A program made the translations under genes and the position numbers. A stretch of 64,000 nt of DNA from Metarhizium brunneum. Taxonomy: Eukaryota; Ascomycota; Sordariomycetes; Hypocreales; Clavicipitaceae. Every line of letters begins with the position of its first letter. Position 1 is the first letter of the stretch. Positions 1 to 12,000 of the stretch are shown in pieces. The notes under the pieces were generated by a model. It ran no database searches, was not told the DNA's origin, and worked only from the letters and a program-made list of their open reading frames with translations. The stretch covers positions 1,860,001-1,924,000 of the forward strand of contig NC_089427.1 in the NCBI RefSeq assembly GCF_013426205.1. Direction: 5' to 3'.

Positions 1-2605
1 ATAGGGCTAGTGTTTCGATGGCTATAGTTGCTATTTGTGGAAGTAATTGATTGTGAAGTAATGGTACTCCGTATGGTAGTGCGGAGTACTTCCAAGGTCG
101 TTTGCTGTCGATGGGCTTGTCCGTCTTTGCTTTATTTTGCTTTGCTCGGGTTCGTCTTGCCTCGTCTCGCTTCGTCTTGCTTTATTGATTTGCTGGTCAC
201 ATTCCAGACGTCGATGACTGGGCCTGTTAGCTTGGGCACTTGAGCAGTTTGAGTTGCCTTGGCTTCTGCGCTGTCTCTGATTACGGACCAGTCGCACGTC
301 GTCGTTGCTGTGGTCCAGTAGTCCAATAGTCCAACCTGTTCCATCTGTGTCTGTGAGTTTGGTGAGTCTGTCCCATGTTGGCCTCTTGTCCTGGACCCCT
401 GGTGGGTTCAGGCTTCGCATCCACTTCTGTCTGGGGGAGAAAGAGTCCTCGAGGCAGTTACTATCAAAATCGCAATCGTTCCAAGATTCGCTTCCGCCTT
501 CGGGAAGGAGCTTCCCTGTCCAGATGGGCGTCTAGATATCCACGGAGTACCCGGCACTGCCAGCCAAGTGTTCGCCAGGTGCAAAGATGCTCCATCTTTA
601 GACTTCGACATCTGGACCCCGGCCCAGCCTCAACATTGTTGGTTCTCTGTCCTCCATAACCCAACCACTGACCTGCAGCTGGTGACGTGCAAGGCACATT
701 GCCCAGCGACAGGGACAAGCTACAAGTAATATTGCAACATTGAACCGTCCCTCATCTCTACTTCCCCTTATCTACTCCGTACTCGTATGCCCTCATTGCC
801 CATCTCCTCTTTGGCATTGGGAGCCAGCAAAGGTCCATCGCATACAACCCAGCATGGACCTCGTCTCCAATCCTCCAGCTACCACAACCACACACTGCCC
901 GACACCCATGTCCGGCTTATGTCTCACTTCTAGACTGCGTCCGTCGCATAAACCACGAGACGGCTGATGTTCTTTTTCTCTTTAGCATTCTACTTACTCG
1001 GCGGAATACTTGCCTCTAGTTGACAGATCCCTGTCCACTTATGTATCTTAACTACAGGCATCCGTTCTGCTACAGAATAGACAAGGCTGGGGCTCGCCGA
1101 CGGGCATTATAACAAGGTGCCCATTCTGCAAGGGAAGAACGAGCCAAGACTGGCCACTCGCGTGGCTCTTGCTGCCAACAATGCATCGAGGAACCATGAC
1201 GATGATGATGACCGTCCGGGTTCCGGGGTCGATGTTGGTGGACGCACGAAGATGCTAGTACTGGAGTCTCCACCAACAACACGATCCTCTACTCCGAATG
1301 CTGCACCCGCCACCCTGGCAAGCGAGACAAAGGTTCACGCTTTGCCCTTACCAGCAGTCCTCTCCTCGCCTTACTTCATTGTTCGTACCCTCCAGCTAGG
1401 GGCCACCTTAGGACCAGCTATAGCACCTGCGTCCCCATCTCGGGCCTGGTCGATGTACTTAGTACGCAGTGCGCCATGCGATAGGCCCTGACGCAGGTCT
1501 GCTTTGTATGTGTTGGCCGCTTGTGCCGCACCTACTGGCTTGAGCCTGCGCCTTGCCTGCCGCCTCCATTTCGCTCCAGCACTTACAACCCAGCAACCAG
1601 CCAGTCAGTCGCTCATAATCTCCTTGGCTGGCACGACACGCAACACGATTGTCATGTACCAACCAACTAACACAGAAAAACTCATTAGACCGGCTCCAGC
1701 GAGACCATCATGGTCTGTACATAGGAGCAGGTGGAGACCAAGGCACGCCCCCCCGCGCCATCCCATGCCACGGCCATCCATGGGTGGTTCATGGCTCATA
1801 CAAGATGGGGAACAGCTGAAATCCAGGACTTTTGAGTGTCAGTCTGCTTTACTGGCGCTGCCGGGTGCGGTTAAACGGGACCATAGGACGATTTAGTACT
1901 GGGCCGGTGAGGGTTAATACAAGAGGGCTGGGACGCTTTTACACTGCATGTAACAATAAAACCCTTGGAAGTCGAGTTCGTCTCACTTCATTGATAACCA
2001 GCCTGGTCCCCCCCTCTCCATCTTACCTTATACCACTCCGTATTGGATTCGTCTACTTCCGCTTCTTCCTTTTATTATCCCATACGTGCAACAGTGTTGT
2101 GTACTGGCCCAAACTGAAGTCAGGAAATTCAACGCTTTTGTTATATTGGCTGTTTTCTGACAGGAGCGCTTCGACGGCGGATAGAGCCTCATCAAGGTTT
2201 CTCGAAGGAGCGAAAACGGAAAGTCAAACGTGGTGCCGCATACCAGCCAGAGCACGGATCCGGCAAACCGCTTCACATTCCAACCTAGCCCATCACCACC
2301 CAAAGCATCAGAGAAAATTGTACTTGATCTTTAGTATCGCCGTCTTCGACAAAGTCAGAGTTATAACCTTGCTCAGGTCTGTTAGTAGGGCCTCTTTGCA
2401 GATTGGTCGCTTCGATATATCAATTTCGAGCATAATTGGGCAAAAGCGGAACAGAACTACATATACTTGATTCCAGCCACATCTGTGCAGCATACCAATT
2501 GTTCAGCTTGCAGAACGCCTGAAAAAAAGGCGTTTTCCTGTGCTTCAGAGACACCATTGCCTTTGAGATTCGATCCCGGTATATGTACGCACACAACTCG
2601 CTTAG
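1..2605. other. Intergenic, no convincing gene
   Basis: Open frames here are short, low in typical coding character and lack recognisable domains or plausible splice partners. The stretch holds an inverted repeat at 64-89 (8-bp arms GTACTCCG/CGGAGTAC, 10-nt loop) and further CTCCGTA copies near 774 and 2036. The longest frame (1832-2470, +) looks like a chance frame. Confidence 0.6.
64..89. repeat. Inverted repeat of the CGGAGTAC motif
   Basis: Perfect 8-bp arms GTACTCCG (64-71) and CGGAGTAC (82-89) are separated by 10 nt. This is a spaced version of the dispersed TACGGAGTACTCCGTA palindrome found elsewhere in the window. Its function is unknown. Confidence 0.7.
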
Positions 2606-3064
2606 ATGATGCACCGAGAAATGATTCCCTCACAACAGCCGCAGTGCGAGACGTTTATTCAACGTCGTCTGGCACGCAACCCAGGTTTAGCTTACAAGTT
2701 GCACCAGATGGCACTTCCACTATCTCCTCTTGTCCAGCTCACCACTGGCGCTATTCATCCAGATTTCCCCCGAACCGTTCTTCAGTTTTGGCTGTTGACA
2801 GATGCGCAACTGGAAAGCCTGGCTCATTTCTACCACCAGAAATCACCCTCACCTTGGACGTCTCAATACCCTTGTCCCATAGTCTGGCGCTCTGACGTTT
2901 CTCTAGAGGAGAAGCGTCGTAGAATGGGCAAGTTCATCGGTTTAAGGGGCTGCGATTCACCGGCATGGCTCAAATCAGAAGACGAGATTGCTGCGGAGTC
3001 ACGGCTAGCTAGTATGGTTGCCCAACAAGAAGAAACTTGGAGAAGAAAGGTTCACCCTTGGTGA
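2606..3064 (+). CDS. Conserved fungal hypothetical protein
   Basis: A single-exon frame of 152 aa (151 if the second ATG at 2609 is used). The sequence looks like real protein: a compact globular part rich in aromatic residues (FWLLTDAQLESLAHFYHQ, about residues 61-78), then a charged segment (EEKRRRMGKFIGLRGC) and a C-terminal helix-like stretch ending WRRKVHPW. It resembles short fungal proteins of unknown function that carry a W-x-YP-x(2)-W and EEKRRRMGKFIGLRGC-like core. No signal peptide or membrane segment is visible. There is no functional clue from neighbours; the next gene, SEC66, is convergent and about 830 bp away. I do not assign a function. Confidence 0.6.
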   Translation: MMHREMIPSQQPQCETFIQRRLARNPGLAYKLHQMALPLSPLVQLTTGAIHPDFPRTVLQFWLLTDAQLESLAHFYHQKSPSPWTSQYPCPIVWRSDVSLEEKRRRMGKFIGLRGCDSPAWLKSEDEIAAESRLASMVAQQEETWRRKVHPW

Positions 3065-3891
3065 AGGAATATCGACCAATGAACCGACACGAGAACGAAA
3101 TAACAATCGCGATGACAGGGGAATAGCAGAGGGCAACAATGCGCCCTATTACGCTGTGTGTCCTCGCCTCGGCTGTTTGAGTCTCATGTCTATGAAACTA
3201 GAGTTGGCATATTTTTCATCTTTCGACTTGAAGTACATATTATCTACACCATCAGCGGTGCGCATTTGTATTTGGGACACGTTTTTATACTGGAGGCGCA
3301 ATTCTCTTTCAACGCACAGCATCGGAGTTATTACATCTTTTGGGAGGGGACGATTTGTAACTAGGTCTTAGTACACGATTGAAAACTGAGATCAGCCAAT
3401 TGACCTGTTTATTACCATCGGTTTTCTGCTTTGGTTTTTTTTCTTTCAACCACGAGTGCTAGAAAACGCCGCTTTCCCCTGGTACATGAGATGACATGCA
3501 ATGACTTGAAGACGTGCCTTCATTTGCGCACTACAGGTTCTGTTGGAGAGTACAACACAATCAACAAACAAATTGCAGAGTGCAAATCGCGCATTCACAA
3601 AACAAGACAAGACGAGACGCAGACTCAGCTGGATGGCACTATCAAGCACAGCACTGAATTGTCAATTCCTATGCGCCATAAACGCCATGTCCTTGATATC
3701 CCATATGCCCCCTATGGCATAAACTCAGCTCCAGGCTTCATGATGTGGTCAATAGTATTACAAATGCCCATCATTCTTTTCTTGAGATAGTCCCGTTTAT
3801 TAAGGGTGCTGGGACGTGTACCAACGTTTATCTTGGCTCATTCGCCTCGCGACCACAGGCTTGACCGGTTGACAATTTTCTATTTTTCAGT
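3065..3891. other. Intergenic between convergent genes
   Basis: 3' flanks of the hypothetical gene (+) and SEC66 (-). Only short frames without recognisable similarity are present. Nothing further is seen. Confidence 0.6.
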
Positions 3892-4727
3892 TTATTTCTT
3901 GCCTTTCTTCCCCTTGGACGGTGTATCCACGAGCACAGCATCATCCTCGCTGGCTCCATCCCTGGTCGAGCTCTTTTCCGACTCGTCTAGTTCTTTCATG
4001 AATTCGGACTGGATCTGGCCACGGCGCTTCTCCCACCACGTCTTTTCAGCGGCCTTTTGGGCCTCGATTTCGCCTAGGGATGCACGGAGACGGGTGTTGG
4101 CGGCGATTTCGTGGGCAGATTGGAAGATTGTCGGACCCCAGTTTGGTGCGAGGGCATTAGCCTGCAAACCCTATTAGTATTCTGCTCTAGCCTCACAAGA
4201 GATGCTGACTGAGGAAAACAGTTGGACAACGAGAAAAAAAAAGACACATACCTCGGTGACTACGTCTCGCAACTCTTCCTCCATCTCCTTCTCGGCACGC
4301 TGGAACCTCTGCCACAAATCATCGCCCACGCTGCCGCGCAGGAGCAGAGAGCTACACGCCTGTTTCGCCGACTTGATTTGGATCAAACGATCGATGTCCT
4401 CGACGGCACGCCGTAGGAGGGCTGCCTTGAGCACGCTATCGGGGACGCGGGGGGATTTCTGGTTGCCGTCTTCGGTGTCCATGTGCAGGAGGGAGAGGTA
4501 TACATTGCGCTGGAGATTGGGACCGAACCAGGGAGCCAGGTTGGCGCTTTCGGCTGCCATCTGGTTAGCAATTGTCGTCGTTTGGAAAAATTGTAGAGTC
4601 AGACATGAAAGTTTGACATACCGGCCTTTCTCTTGCGGTAAATGGTCGAAAAAGTCATGAGGGCGCCTCCGAGGACCATCAGGTAGGCAAAGGGGAGGGC
4701 GAGGCCCACCCAGTCGATATCGAACAT
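3892..4727 (-). CDS. SEC66: ER translocation complex subunit Sec66/Sec71
   Basis: Predicted product of 225 aa from three exons: 4727-4622, 4553-4252 and 4161-3892. It is the Sec66 (Sec71) subunit of the Sec62/Sec63 complex that drives post-translational protein import into the ER. The N terminus has a short lumenal segment (MFDIDWVG), one membrane span (about residues 8-28) and a positive stop (YRKRKA). A cytosolic helical domain follows, beginning ESANLAPWFGPNLQRNVYLS, and the protein ends in a lysine-rich KGKKGKK tail. Length fits the family (yeast about 206 aa). The first exon ends in phase 1 (GCC G), so the acceptor used is GGCAG|CC at 4553, which restores RKRKAAESAN; the more obvious AG just before ATGGCAG would break the frame. 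It diverges from NPL4 across 827 bp. Confidence 0.9.
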
Positions 4728-5554
4728 TGTGGTTGATTATTACGGAATTGCAGGATTGGATATAAAAAATCAGAACTCAACGACAGGTTGTGGGTGGGCA
4801 GTTTATAAGAATCGTCGCAAGAATGCCTGGTGGGAAAAGAACGTAGGAGAGATGGGACCATGTGGGAGCTTCTCACTATGACACTTGGCTACTTACTAGA
4901 AGCTAAATTCGTGGTTGCAGCCATGTGCCTGAGCAGCGCCGTTTTAAGGCTTGCAAGACTCCTCTGTAGTCAGCCGGCTCCAGGTCGCAGCCGTGGTCAC
5001 AAGAGCGGCAAGGACACTAAGCCTAACATGTCCACTGCCCAGATCTGCACATGTGGCCAGTTGGCAGACAGCAGTGCGAAGCCGCGCTTCTGACTTGGAG
5101 GACCGATCACGCCGGCCCGACATTTCTCCAGGCGGTACCGAGAGCTAGTACCAGGCACCTTTGGCAATGACGATTGACGCAGATGTGGGCGGGTCAAACG
5201 TTAGGTATATCTTGCTGAGGTCAACAGCCAAGAGTACTTCTGCCATACATACGTCGCAGAGCTTGGTTCCACTTCAGTCATCGACGTCGATGAGCTTCCA
5301 CGCCGCCGCCGCCGTCCTTCATCTCGACATCAAACTTGACAGTTGGCCAACCTTGTTTTTTCCCTTCGCTGTCACCTTCTCTCTACCCATCGAGGCCTAG
5401 AGAAGTGAATTTTTTTTCTACTCGCTCTCCCTGCCACCGTTTTGCCCTGTGCCGAGCTTACTTGACTGAAGCACGAGCCCCACCACTTCACCTACCTGGT
5501 GAGCCTTCGGCGAGATTGACAGTAGCAGAATCAGCATCGGGAAGGTGGCCCGTC
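4728..5554. promoter_or_regulatory. Shared divergent promoter of SEC66 and NPL4
   Basis: The 827-bp gap separates the start codons of SEC66 (-) and NPL4 (+). It contains no supported gene. It holds a perfect 16-bp palindrome at 5278-5293 centred on GACGTC, then a GCC repeat near 5300 and a T-run at 5408-5416. Whether the two genes are co-regulated is inference. Confidence 0.55.
5278..5293. promoter_or_regulatory. 16-bp palindrome with GACGTC core
   Basis: TCATCGACGTCGATGA is a perfect palindrome 262 bp upstream of the NPL4 ATG and about 550 bp upstream of the SEC66 ATG. GACGTC is the core bound by CREB/ATF-type bZIP dimers. Binding by any particular factor is inferred, not shown. Confidence 0.45.
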
Positions 5555-7708
5555 ATGCTGTTGCGACTACGAGGGCCGGATGGCATGATCCGGCTAGCGG
5601 TGGAGGAGACCACGACCTTTGGAGAACTGGGAGACCAGGTCGGTGCTGTGATTTTGCTGTCGGTCGATACAAGTTGCTAATGTGATGATTGTAGCTGTTG
5701 CCACACCTTCCGAGCACCGTTGATCCCAAGACCATCACCCTGTCAAATGCTCCAAACGGAGGCGATGCCAAAGTCCTGGTTGAGATAGCAAAATTCAAGG
5801 TTGGACAAATCGGACTCAAGTAAGCATGTTGAAACCGCCATCCAACAACTGGACGGACCGAACTAGACGAAAATGTGGATGAAGATCTGACCTTTGCCTA
5901 GACATGGCGATTTAATTTTCATCAACTACAAACACGCCAACGTGACCAACGGGGCTACCAATGGCGATGACTCGGCCAAGACAACATCCGGAAGACTTAA
6001 CGGCAAGCCCGTCTTACCGACAGAAGATATGCCAATTAACCCACGAGTAGAGAGAATATCCAAGCCCTGGGAAGTAGTCAAGCAATCTGCGCTCGACAAC
6101 CGGCTAGACAAATTGGATGGAAAGATCCCCAGAGGCCGCGACAAGATGTGCCGACACGGACCCAAAGGCATGTGTGACTATTGTCAACCGCTGGATCCGT
6201 TTGATCCTGGATATCTTGCCGAAAAGAAGATCAAATATCAGTCCTTTCACTCACACCTCAGAAAGATCAACTCCTCAACCAATAAGCCGGAGCTCGGTAG
6301 CTCTTATATTCCTCCACTTGTGGAACCCTTTTACCGAGTGCGACGGGATTGTCCTACCGGCCATCCTCCGTGGCCAGAAGGGGTATGCACAAAGTGCCAA
6401 CCAAGCGCCATTACCTTGAATCCACAGCAGTTTCGAATGGTCGACCATGTTGAATTCGCATCACCGTCCATCGTTGATTCCTTCATTGATGCATGGCGCA
6501 GGACCGGTTCACAGAGAATTGGTTTTCTTTATGGCCGGTACGCAGAATACACTGAAGTTCCGCTTGGTGTCAAGGCTGTCGTGGAGGCCGTCTACGAGCC
6601 GCCGCAAGTAGATGAACTGGACGGCATAACGCTAAACGCCTGGGGGAACCAGAAAGAAGTCGAGCACATAGCCCAGCTCTGTGGACTAGAACCTGTCGGT
6701 GTCATTTGGACAGATTTGCTGGACGCGGGTCGGGGCGACGGCTCAGTGGTCTGCAAGCGCCATGCTGATTCATACTTCTTATCGTCTTTGGAAATTTGCT
6801 TTTCATCGAGATTACAAGCACAACACCCCAAGCCGTCAAAATGGAGCGACACCGGCAGATATGGCTCCAACTTTGTGACTTGCATTATTACGGGAAATGA
6901 ACAAGGCGAAATCGGCATCTCTTCATACCAGATGTCGAATGAAGCAGTTGAGATGGTGCGGGCTGACATTGTGGAACCATCTGCCGACCCGACGGTTATG
7001 CTGGTTCGAGATGAGGAGGAAGACGATGGATCTGTCAGCCGGACACGGTACATTCCCGAAGTATTCTATCGCAAGGTGAACGAATATGGCGCCAACGTTC
7101 AAGAGAACGCTAAACCTTCATTCCCTGTCGAGTATCTCTTTGTCACTCTTACACATGGCTTCCCCGCAGACCCGAAGCCAACATTTACCCAGACAGGATT
7201 CCCTATTGAAAATCGCGAATACATTGGGGAGTCCCAAGAACATTCTGCTCTTTCCAAAGCTCTCAACTTATCCGACACCGGCCAAGAGGTTTCTAACTTT
7301 CATCTACTATGCTTCCTCCACCAAATGGGCATTCTATCCAAGGTTTGTGTCCTTTTTTCTCTAATATTTTCTGCATATTTGCTACTGTTCCTAGTTCACT
7401 GACACATTTGACTCTATTTTCAGGACGAGGAAGCATTGCTGTGTCGAGTCGCGAGTCAACACGATCTCGCCGAATCTTTCCAACTACGTTCAACAGAAGG
7501 CTGGCAAACCCTCCAGGCTATCCTGCAATCGACTGGTGAGCGACTCCCCAAGCGTCCGCGAGATGGCCATGCCACCACCTCGGCAGACTCCTCTGCGTAT
7601 GATTTTTCGACGCGTCATGTTAGTGCGCGTGACTCGGGTGAGCCACTTACTAAACGCTTTGCTGCCTTCAGGCTGAACGAACGCCGGACGCCGAACCGAG
7701 ACGCTTAA
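5555..7708 (+). CDS. NPL4: Npl4, Cdc48-Ufd1-Npl4 ubiquitin-binding cofactor
   Basis: Predicted product of 644 aa from four exons: 5555-5638, 5695-5819, 5902-7342 and 7424-7708. It is the Npl4 subunit that, with Ufd1, recruits Cdc48/p97 to ubiquitinated substrates in ER-associated degradation and related extraction steps. Residues 1-85 form the ubiquitin-like N-terminal domain ([14 protein letters not shown], ending [10 protein letters not shown]). A zinc-binding segment follows ([12 protein letters not shown] and [18 protein letters not shown]). The MPN-like NPL4 domain begins at about [13 protein letters not shown] and includes [16 protein letters not shown]. Length matches fungal orthologues. 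A possible extra intron near 7639-7671 would change the last residues; I kept the uninterrupted frame ending [10 protein letters not shown]. It shares its promoter with SEC66. Confidence 0.93.
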
Positions 7709-9013
7709 TTCTGTTCCGGATTGGGATGATCCACGGAGTTGATACATGATTGGCTGCTGGGATTGTGAATCGCTTACGTAGGTAGTAGTCAAATATACAC
7801 ATTGCAGGTTTCTAGACAATGTCAGGCACATTGTATGTTACATTTAGATCCAATTTTAGCCTGTAATTTCCAAGGTATCAGTAGCATTTCAATCGGGTTA
7901 CCCTTCTATAGCGGAGGTACCGCAGGGGATAGCATATTACTCAGTATGTCGAGCTCAGGCGGTAGCTTGGAAGAGTTCTTCAGACGTCTGAGTCTGCAGA
8001 GAAACATCCCAGCTGACCTTGTGATGCTCGGCTGACGATGGATCTTGGGAGACTAGCGATAAATATCAACCTGTCCAGCAAGGCGGCGGCTCTGCTGTTC
8101 CAGGGACAATTTGTCCATGTCCCGAACCTCGACCCATGATCTACGACGTATCAACGGATCTGGCTGTGACCGAGCTTCTAGTGAAGCCCTTGGCGGTCAG
8201 AATGGTAATAATCACGCAAGTGGTGGCTCTAATGTCCAAGGTCAATGATAGTCGCATGTCCGCTCCCGTGATATCACTGAAATCGCGACGCGTCTGGCTT
8301 CAATAGCCACTAATAAGTAGCTCCCACGGCGACAAACAGTCTAGATTCTCCGTGAATGCAGCCGTGATCCAAAGGGCGAGGTGCCAAACGGCTTTCGTCT
8401 GCCTCCCATGCCTACGGCGGCGTACGCCCGCGGAAGACATCTCTCCATGGGCTACGCTAGGCTCAGCATAACTTAGTTAGGTAAAGGTGCGCTGAAGGCG
8501 TGGCGGATCGCAAAACGAAGAGAAAGTGCTGGGGCAGAGCATCCCAGCTTTGCTTGCTCTTGGAGTTGGTCAAGCTGCTCCGGCACCATGTAACAAGCCA
8601 TTGGTCTCGAAAGGTATTCTGCGATTGGTTAGTCTGAGGGGTAAAGTTGTGTGAATATGTTAATGCATGCTATTGGTAGCTGCCTAGTAGCTCATAAAGG
8701 ATATTTCTAGCGTACTATTGATTATAGTACAGGATACTATAATACATTTAATTATATACAAATTTACTTAGATATTTGTATATAAATAAATACATTTTAC
8801 GATGTATCATATAATATTTCCTTACTACTATAAACTTCCTTGGGAATACTGTAGTAATGGTAATCTGAGAGAAACGTTTTTATTTTGTAACCTATCCTGG
8901 ACTCCAAGTATCTTCAACAGTAAAAGTAGCAAAGAAACCAGACAACACATTCAGTGTCTACCCTTATTTTTAGTTTCAACCCATGTATTTCTGAATCGCT
9001 ATCTTGTATTGGT
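7709..9013. other. Intergenic, with AT-rich patch
   Basis: Lies between convergent NPL4 and the carbamoyl-phosphate synthase gene. No gene is supported. The left part is of ordinary composition; 8690-8900 is strikingly AT-rich and is listed separately. Confidence 0.6.
8690..8900. repeat. AT-rich patch, possible decayed repeat
   Basis: The segment is dominated by TATA/ATTA/AAATA runs with almost no CpG, unlike the roughly 50% GC flanks, and contains local inverted runs such as TAGTACTATTGATTATAGTAC-like sequence. In ascomycetes such patches are often transposon relics mutated by RIP, but no element can be identified here, so it may also simply be AT-rich 3' flank. Confidence 0.4.
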
Positions 9014-12000
9014 TTACAATGGCTTGCCGCCGATAAAGTCGGACCAGCGGCGGACTTCAGAGGGAATACCCTCCTTGCGGGGAAGTTTTTCACTCATGCA
9101 CTGGGCGAAGAGGATAGCCGTCTACGCATATTAGTAAGAGATTGCAACTTAAGGGGGAAGCATAGGGGATGTTTCATTTACCTGGGGTTCCATGAAAAGA
9201 GGCACGCCAAAGTCGACGGCGTTTCGGCGCATAACATAGTCAACGTCAAGAGTGGTCTTGCCACGGGCAACAGCCAAGTTGAAGCAGCCACGGATGTCGT
9301 ACTTTTGGAAGACTTCACGGAGGGCTCGCTTATCCTCCTTGGGGAACTCAATGACTTCGACATTGATCTTGTCCTTGGTGGTGGACTCGAGGAATTCCTT
9401 GACGTCATTGCTGGCGGCATACAGCTTGTATCCGAGAGGGGAGACGAAGTCGACAACCTGGGTCAGCCAGGCCTTGCTGGTATCGCCGCCGAAGAGGAGA
9501 CCCTCACCAGGTTCGGGCATGCGGAAGTTCATTGTGGACTGGAGAGAAGCCCAGTAGGCTTCGATGAGATCTTTGCCGAAGCAGGCAATCTCGCCAGTCG
9601 AAGACATTTCAACGCCGAGGAAAGGATCGGCGCCAGCGAGACGGGTCCATGAGAATTGAGGTACCTTGGTGGCGACGTAGTCGCGCTTGACAGCCATGAG
9701 GTCAGTGGGTTTAGGAACGTCCTTGCCGACGAGTGCTTTAGTAGCGACATCGATGAAGTTCAGGCCGAGGACCTTGCTGACAAAGGGGAACGATCGGGAA
9801 GCACGGAGGTTGCACTCAATGACCTTGAGGGCTGGCTCGCCACCCTCGGGGTCATCAGCCTTGATGATTTGCATATTGAAGGGACCAGTGATGTTCCAGG
9901 CCTTGGCGACCTTCTTGGCGATGTCCTTGACGCGCTCCATGACGGCGCCGTCCAGGTTGGCAGGTGGGAGAACCAGAGTGGCATCACCAGAGTGGACACC
10001 AGCCTGTTCAACGTGCTCAGAGACTGCGTGGATGATGAGTTCGCCCTTGGAGGCGACCGCATCAACGTCAATTTCCTGGGCGCCCTCGATGAACTTGCTG
10101 ATGACGACGGGATGGTCGGGGGAGACATTGCTGGCGGCCTCAAGCTTCTCCTTGAGATCTTCCTGGCTGCGGATCACAGTCATGGCAGCGCCAGAGAGGA
10201 CGTAACTGGGACGGACAAGAACGGGATATCCAACTTGCTCGGCGAACTTCTCAGCAGCCTGGACGGAGGTGAGCTCTTTCCATGCAGGCTGATCAACGCC
10301 AATACTGTCGAGAATCTCGGAGAACTTCTGACGATCCTCGGCCTTGTCGATGTCTTTGGGATCCGTTCCAAGAACCTTGGCACCGCCCGTTTCCTGTAGA
10401 CGCAGGGCAATATTCTGGGGCAATTGGCCGCCGACAGAGACAACCACGCCAGAGGCATTCTCCAGTTCATAGATATCCATAACACGCTCGTAACTGAGCT
10501 CTTCGAAGTAAAGTTTGTCGGCTGTATCAAAATCGGTGCTGTAGGTCTCCGGATTATAATTGATCATGACGGTCTTCTCTCCCATCTGGCGGAGGGCTTG
10601 GGTGGCGCCGACTGCGCACCAATCAAATTCCACAGACGACCCAATGCGGTAAACCCCACTTCCCAAAATGACCGTGCCATTATCCTCGAAAGTCACATCG
10701 TGGGAAGAACCGTTATAAGTAGTGTACAGGTAGTTGGTATCAGCAGGGAACTCGGCAGCGAGAGTGTCAATCTTCTTGACCCAAGGGCGGATGTTGAAGC
10801 CCAATCGGCAAGCGCGCACTTCGTCCTCAGTGGCGTTGACGGCCATACCAATTTGGCGATCCGAGAAGCCAAGTTTCTTCGCCTTGATAATCTGGTCCTT
10901 CTTCAGAGCCTGCAGGCTACCAGCGGCCTGGAGCTCGCGGGTGCAGTCAACAATGTTCTGGAGCTTGTACAAGAACCACTTGTCAATCTTGGTCAGCTCA
11001 TGAACTTTCTCAACAGAATAGTTCTCGTGAAGCATGGCCTGGCCGACGGCGAGCCATCGACGGTCAGTGGGGTTCTGCAGCTCGTAGTCCAGGTCTTCAA
11101 ACTTGTCACCCTGAAAGCCAACAAATCGGGGATCAACCTGACGGATAGCCTTCTGGAAAGATTCTTCAAACGTTCGGCCAATTGCCATGACTTCACCGAC
11201 TGACTTCATGGCACTGCCAATATCACGCTTAACGTGCTGAAACTTGGACAAATCCCATCGGGGCATTTTTGTGACAATATAATCCAGAGAGGGTTCGAAG
11301 TTGGCGGTGGTGGTCTTGGTAACGGCGTTGGGAAGCTCAGGTAGACTGTGGCCAAGACCAATCTTGGCAGCAGTGTAAGCCAGAGGGTAGCCAGTAGCTT
11401 TTGAGGCCAGGGCAGAAGATCGGGAGAGACGGGCATTGACCTCAATGACACGGTAGTCGAGGCCGTCAGGCTGCAAGGCATATTGAACGTTGCATTCACC
11501 AACAACACCAAGATGTCGCACAATCTTGATAGCCGCGGATCGAAGCATATGGTATTCCTCATCGCTCAGGGTTTGCGAAGGAGCAACGACAATCGAGTCA
11601 CCGGTGTGGATGCCAAGTGGATCAAAGTTTTCCATGTTGCAAACCGTGATGCAGTTGTTATTGGCATCGCGAACGACTTCGTATTCGAGCTCCTTCCAGC
11701 CCTTGAGAGACTTCTCCACCAGAATTTGAGGCGACAGGGTCAGGGACCGCGCAGCCATGTTGCGAAGCTCCTCCTCGTTGTTGGCGAAGCCAGAGCCTAG
11801 ACCACCCAAGGCATAGGCGGCACGGACGATGATGGGGTAGCCGACCTTTTCAGCAGCATCCAAGGCCTCGTCCACAGTGCCAACGGCAATAGACTTTGCA
11901 ATTGGGATGTTAATCTCTTCCAGGGCCTTGGCGAAGAGGTCTCGGTCCTCTGAAACTTCCAGAGTGCGAACACTAGTGCCGAGGACTTTGACGCCGTATT

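Noticed and set aside
1832..2470. 212-codon plus-strand frame
   Set aside because: Residue composition is irregular, no domain is recognised, and it overlaps a region with repeat motifs.
7639..7671. Possible extra intron at the end of NPL4
   Set aside because: GTGAGCC and TTCAG sites exist, but the uninterrupted frame ends sensibly. The 33-nt gap would be shorter than other introns here.
9656..10399. 247-codon plus-strand frame opposite arg-3
   Set aside because: It lies fully antisense to the well-supported carbamoyl-phosphate synthase exon, and its residues follow from the complementary codon pattern. No domain or splice context.
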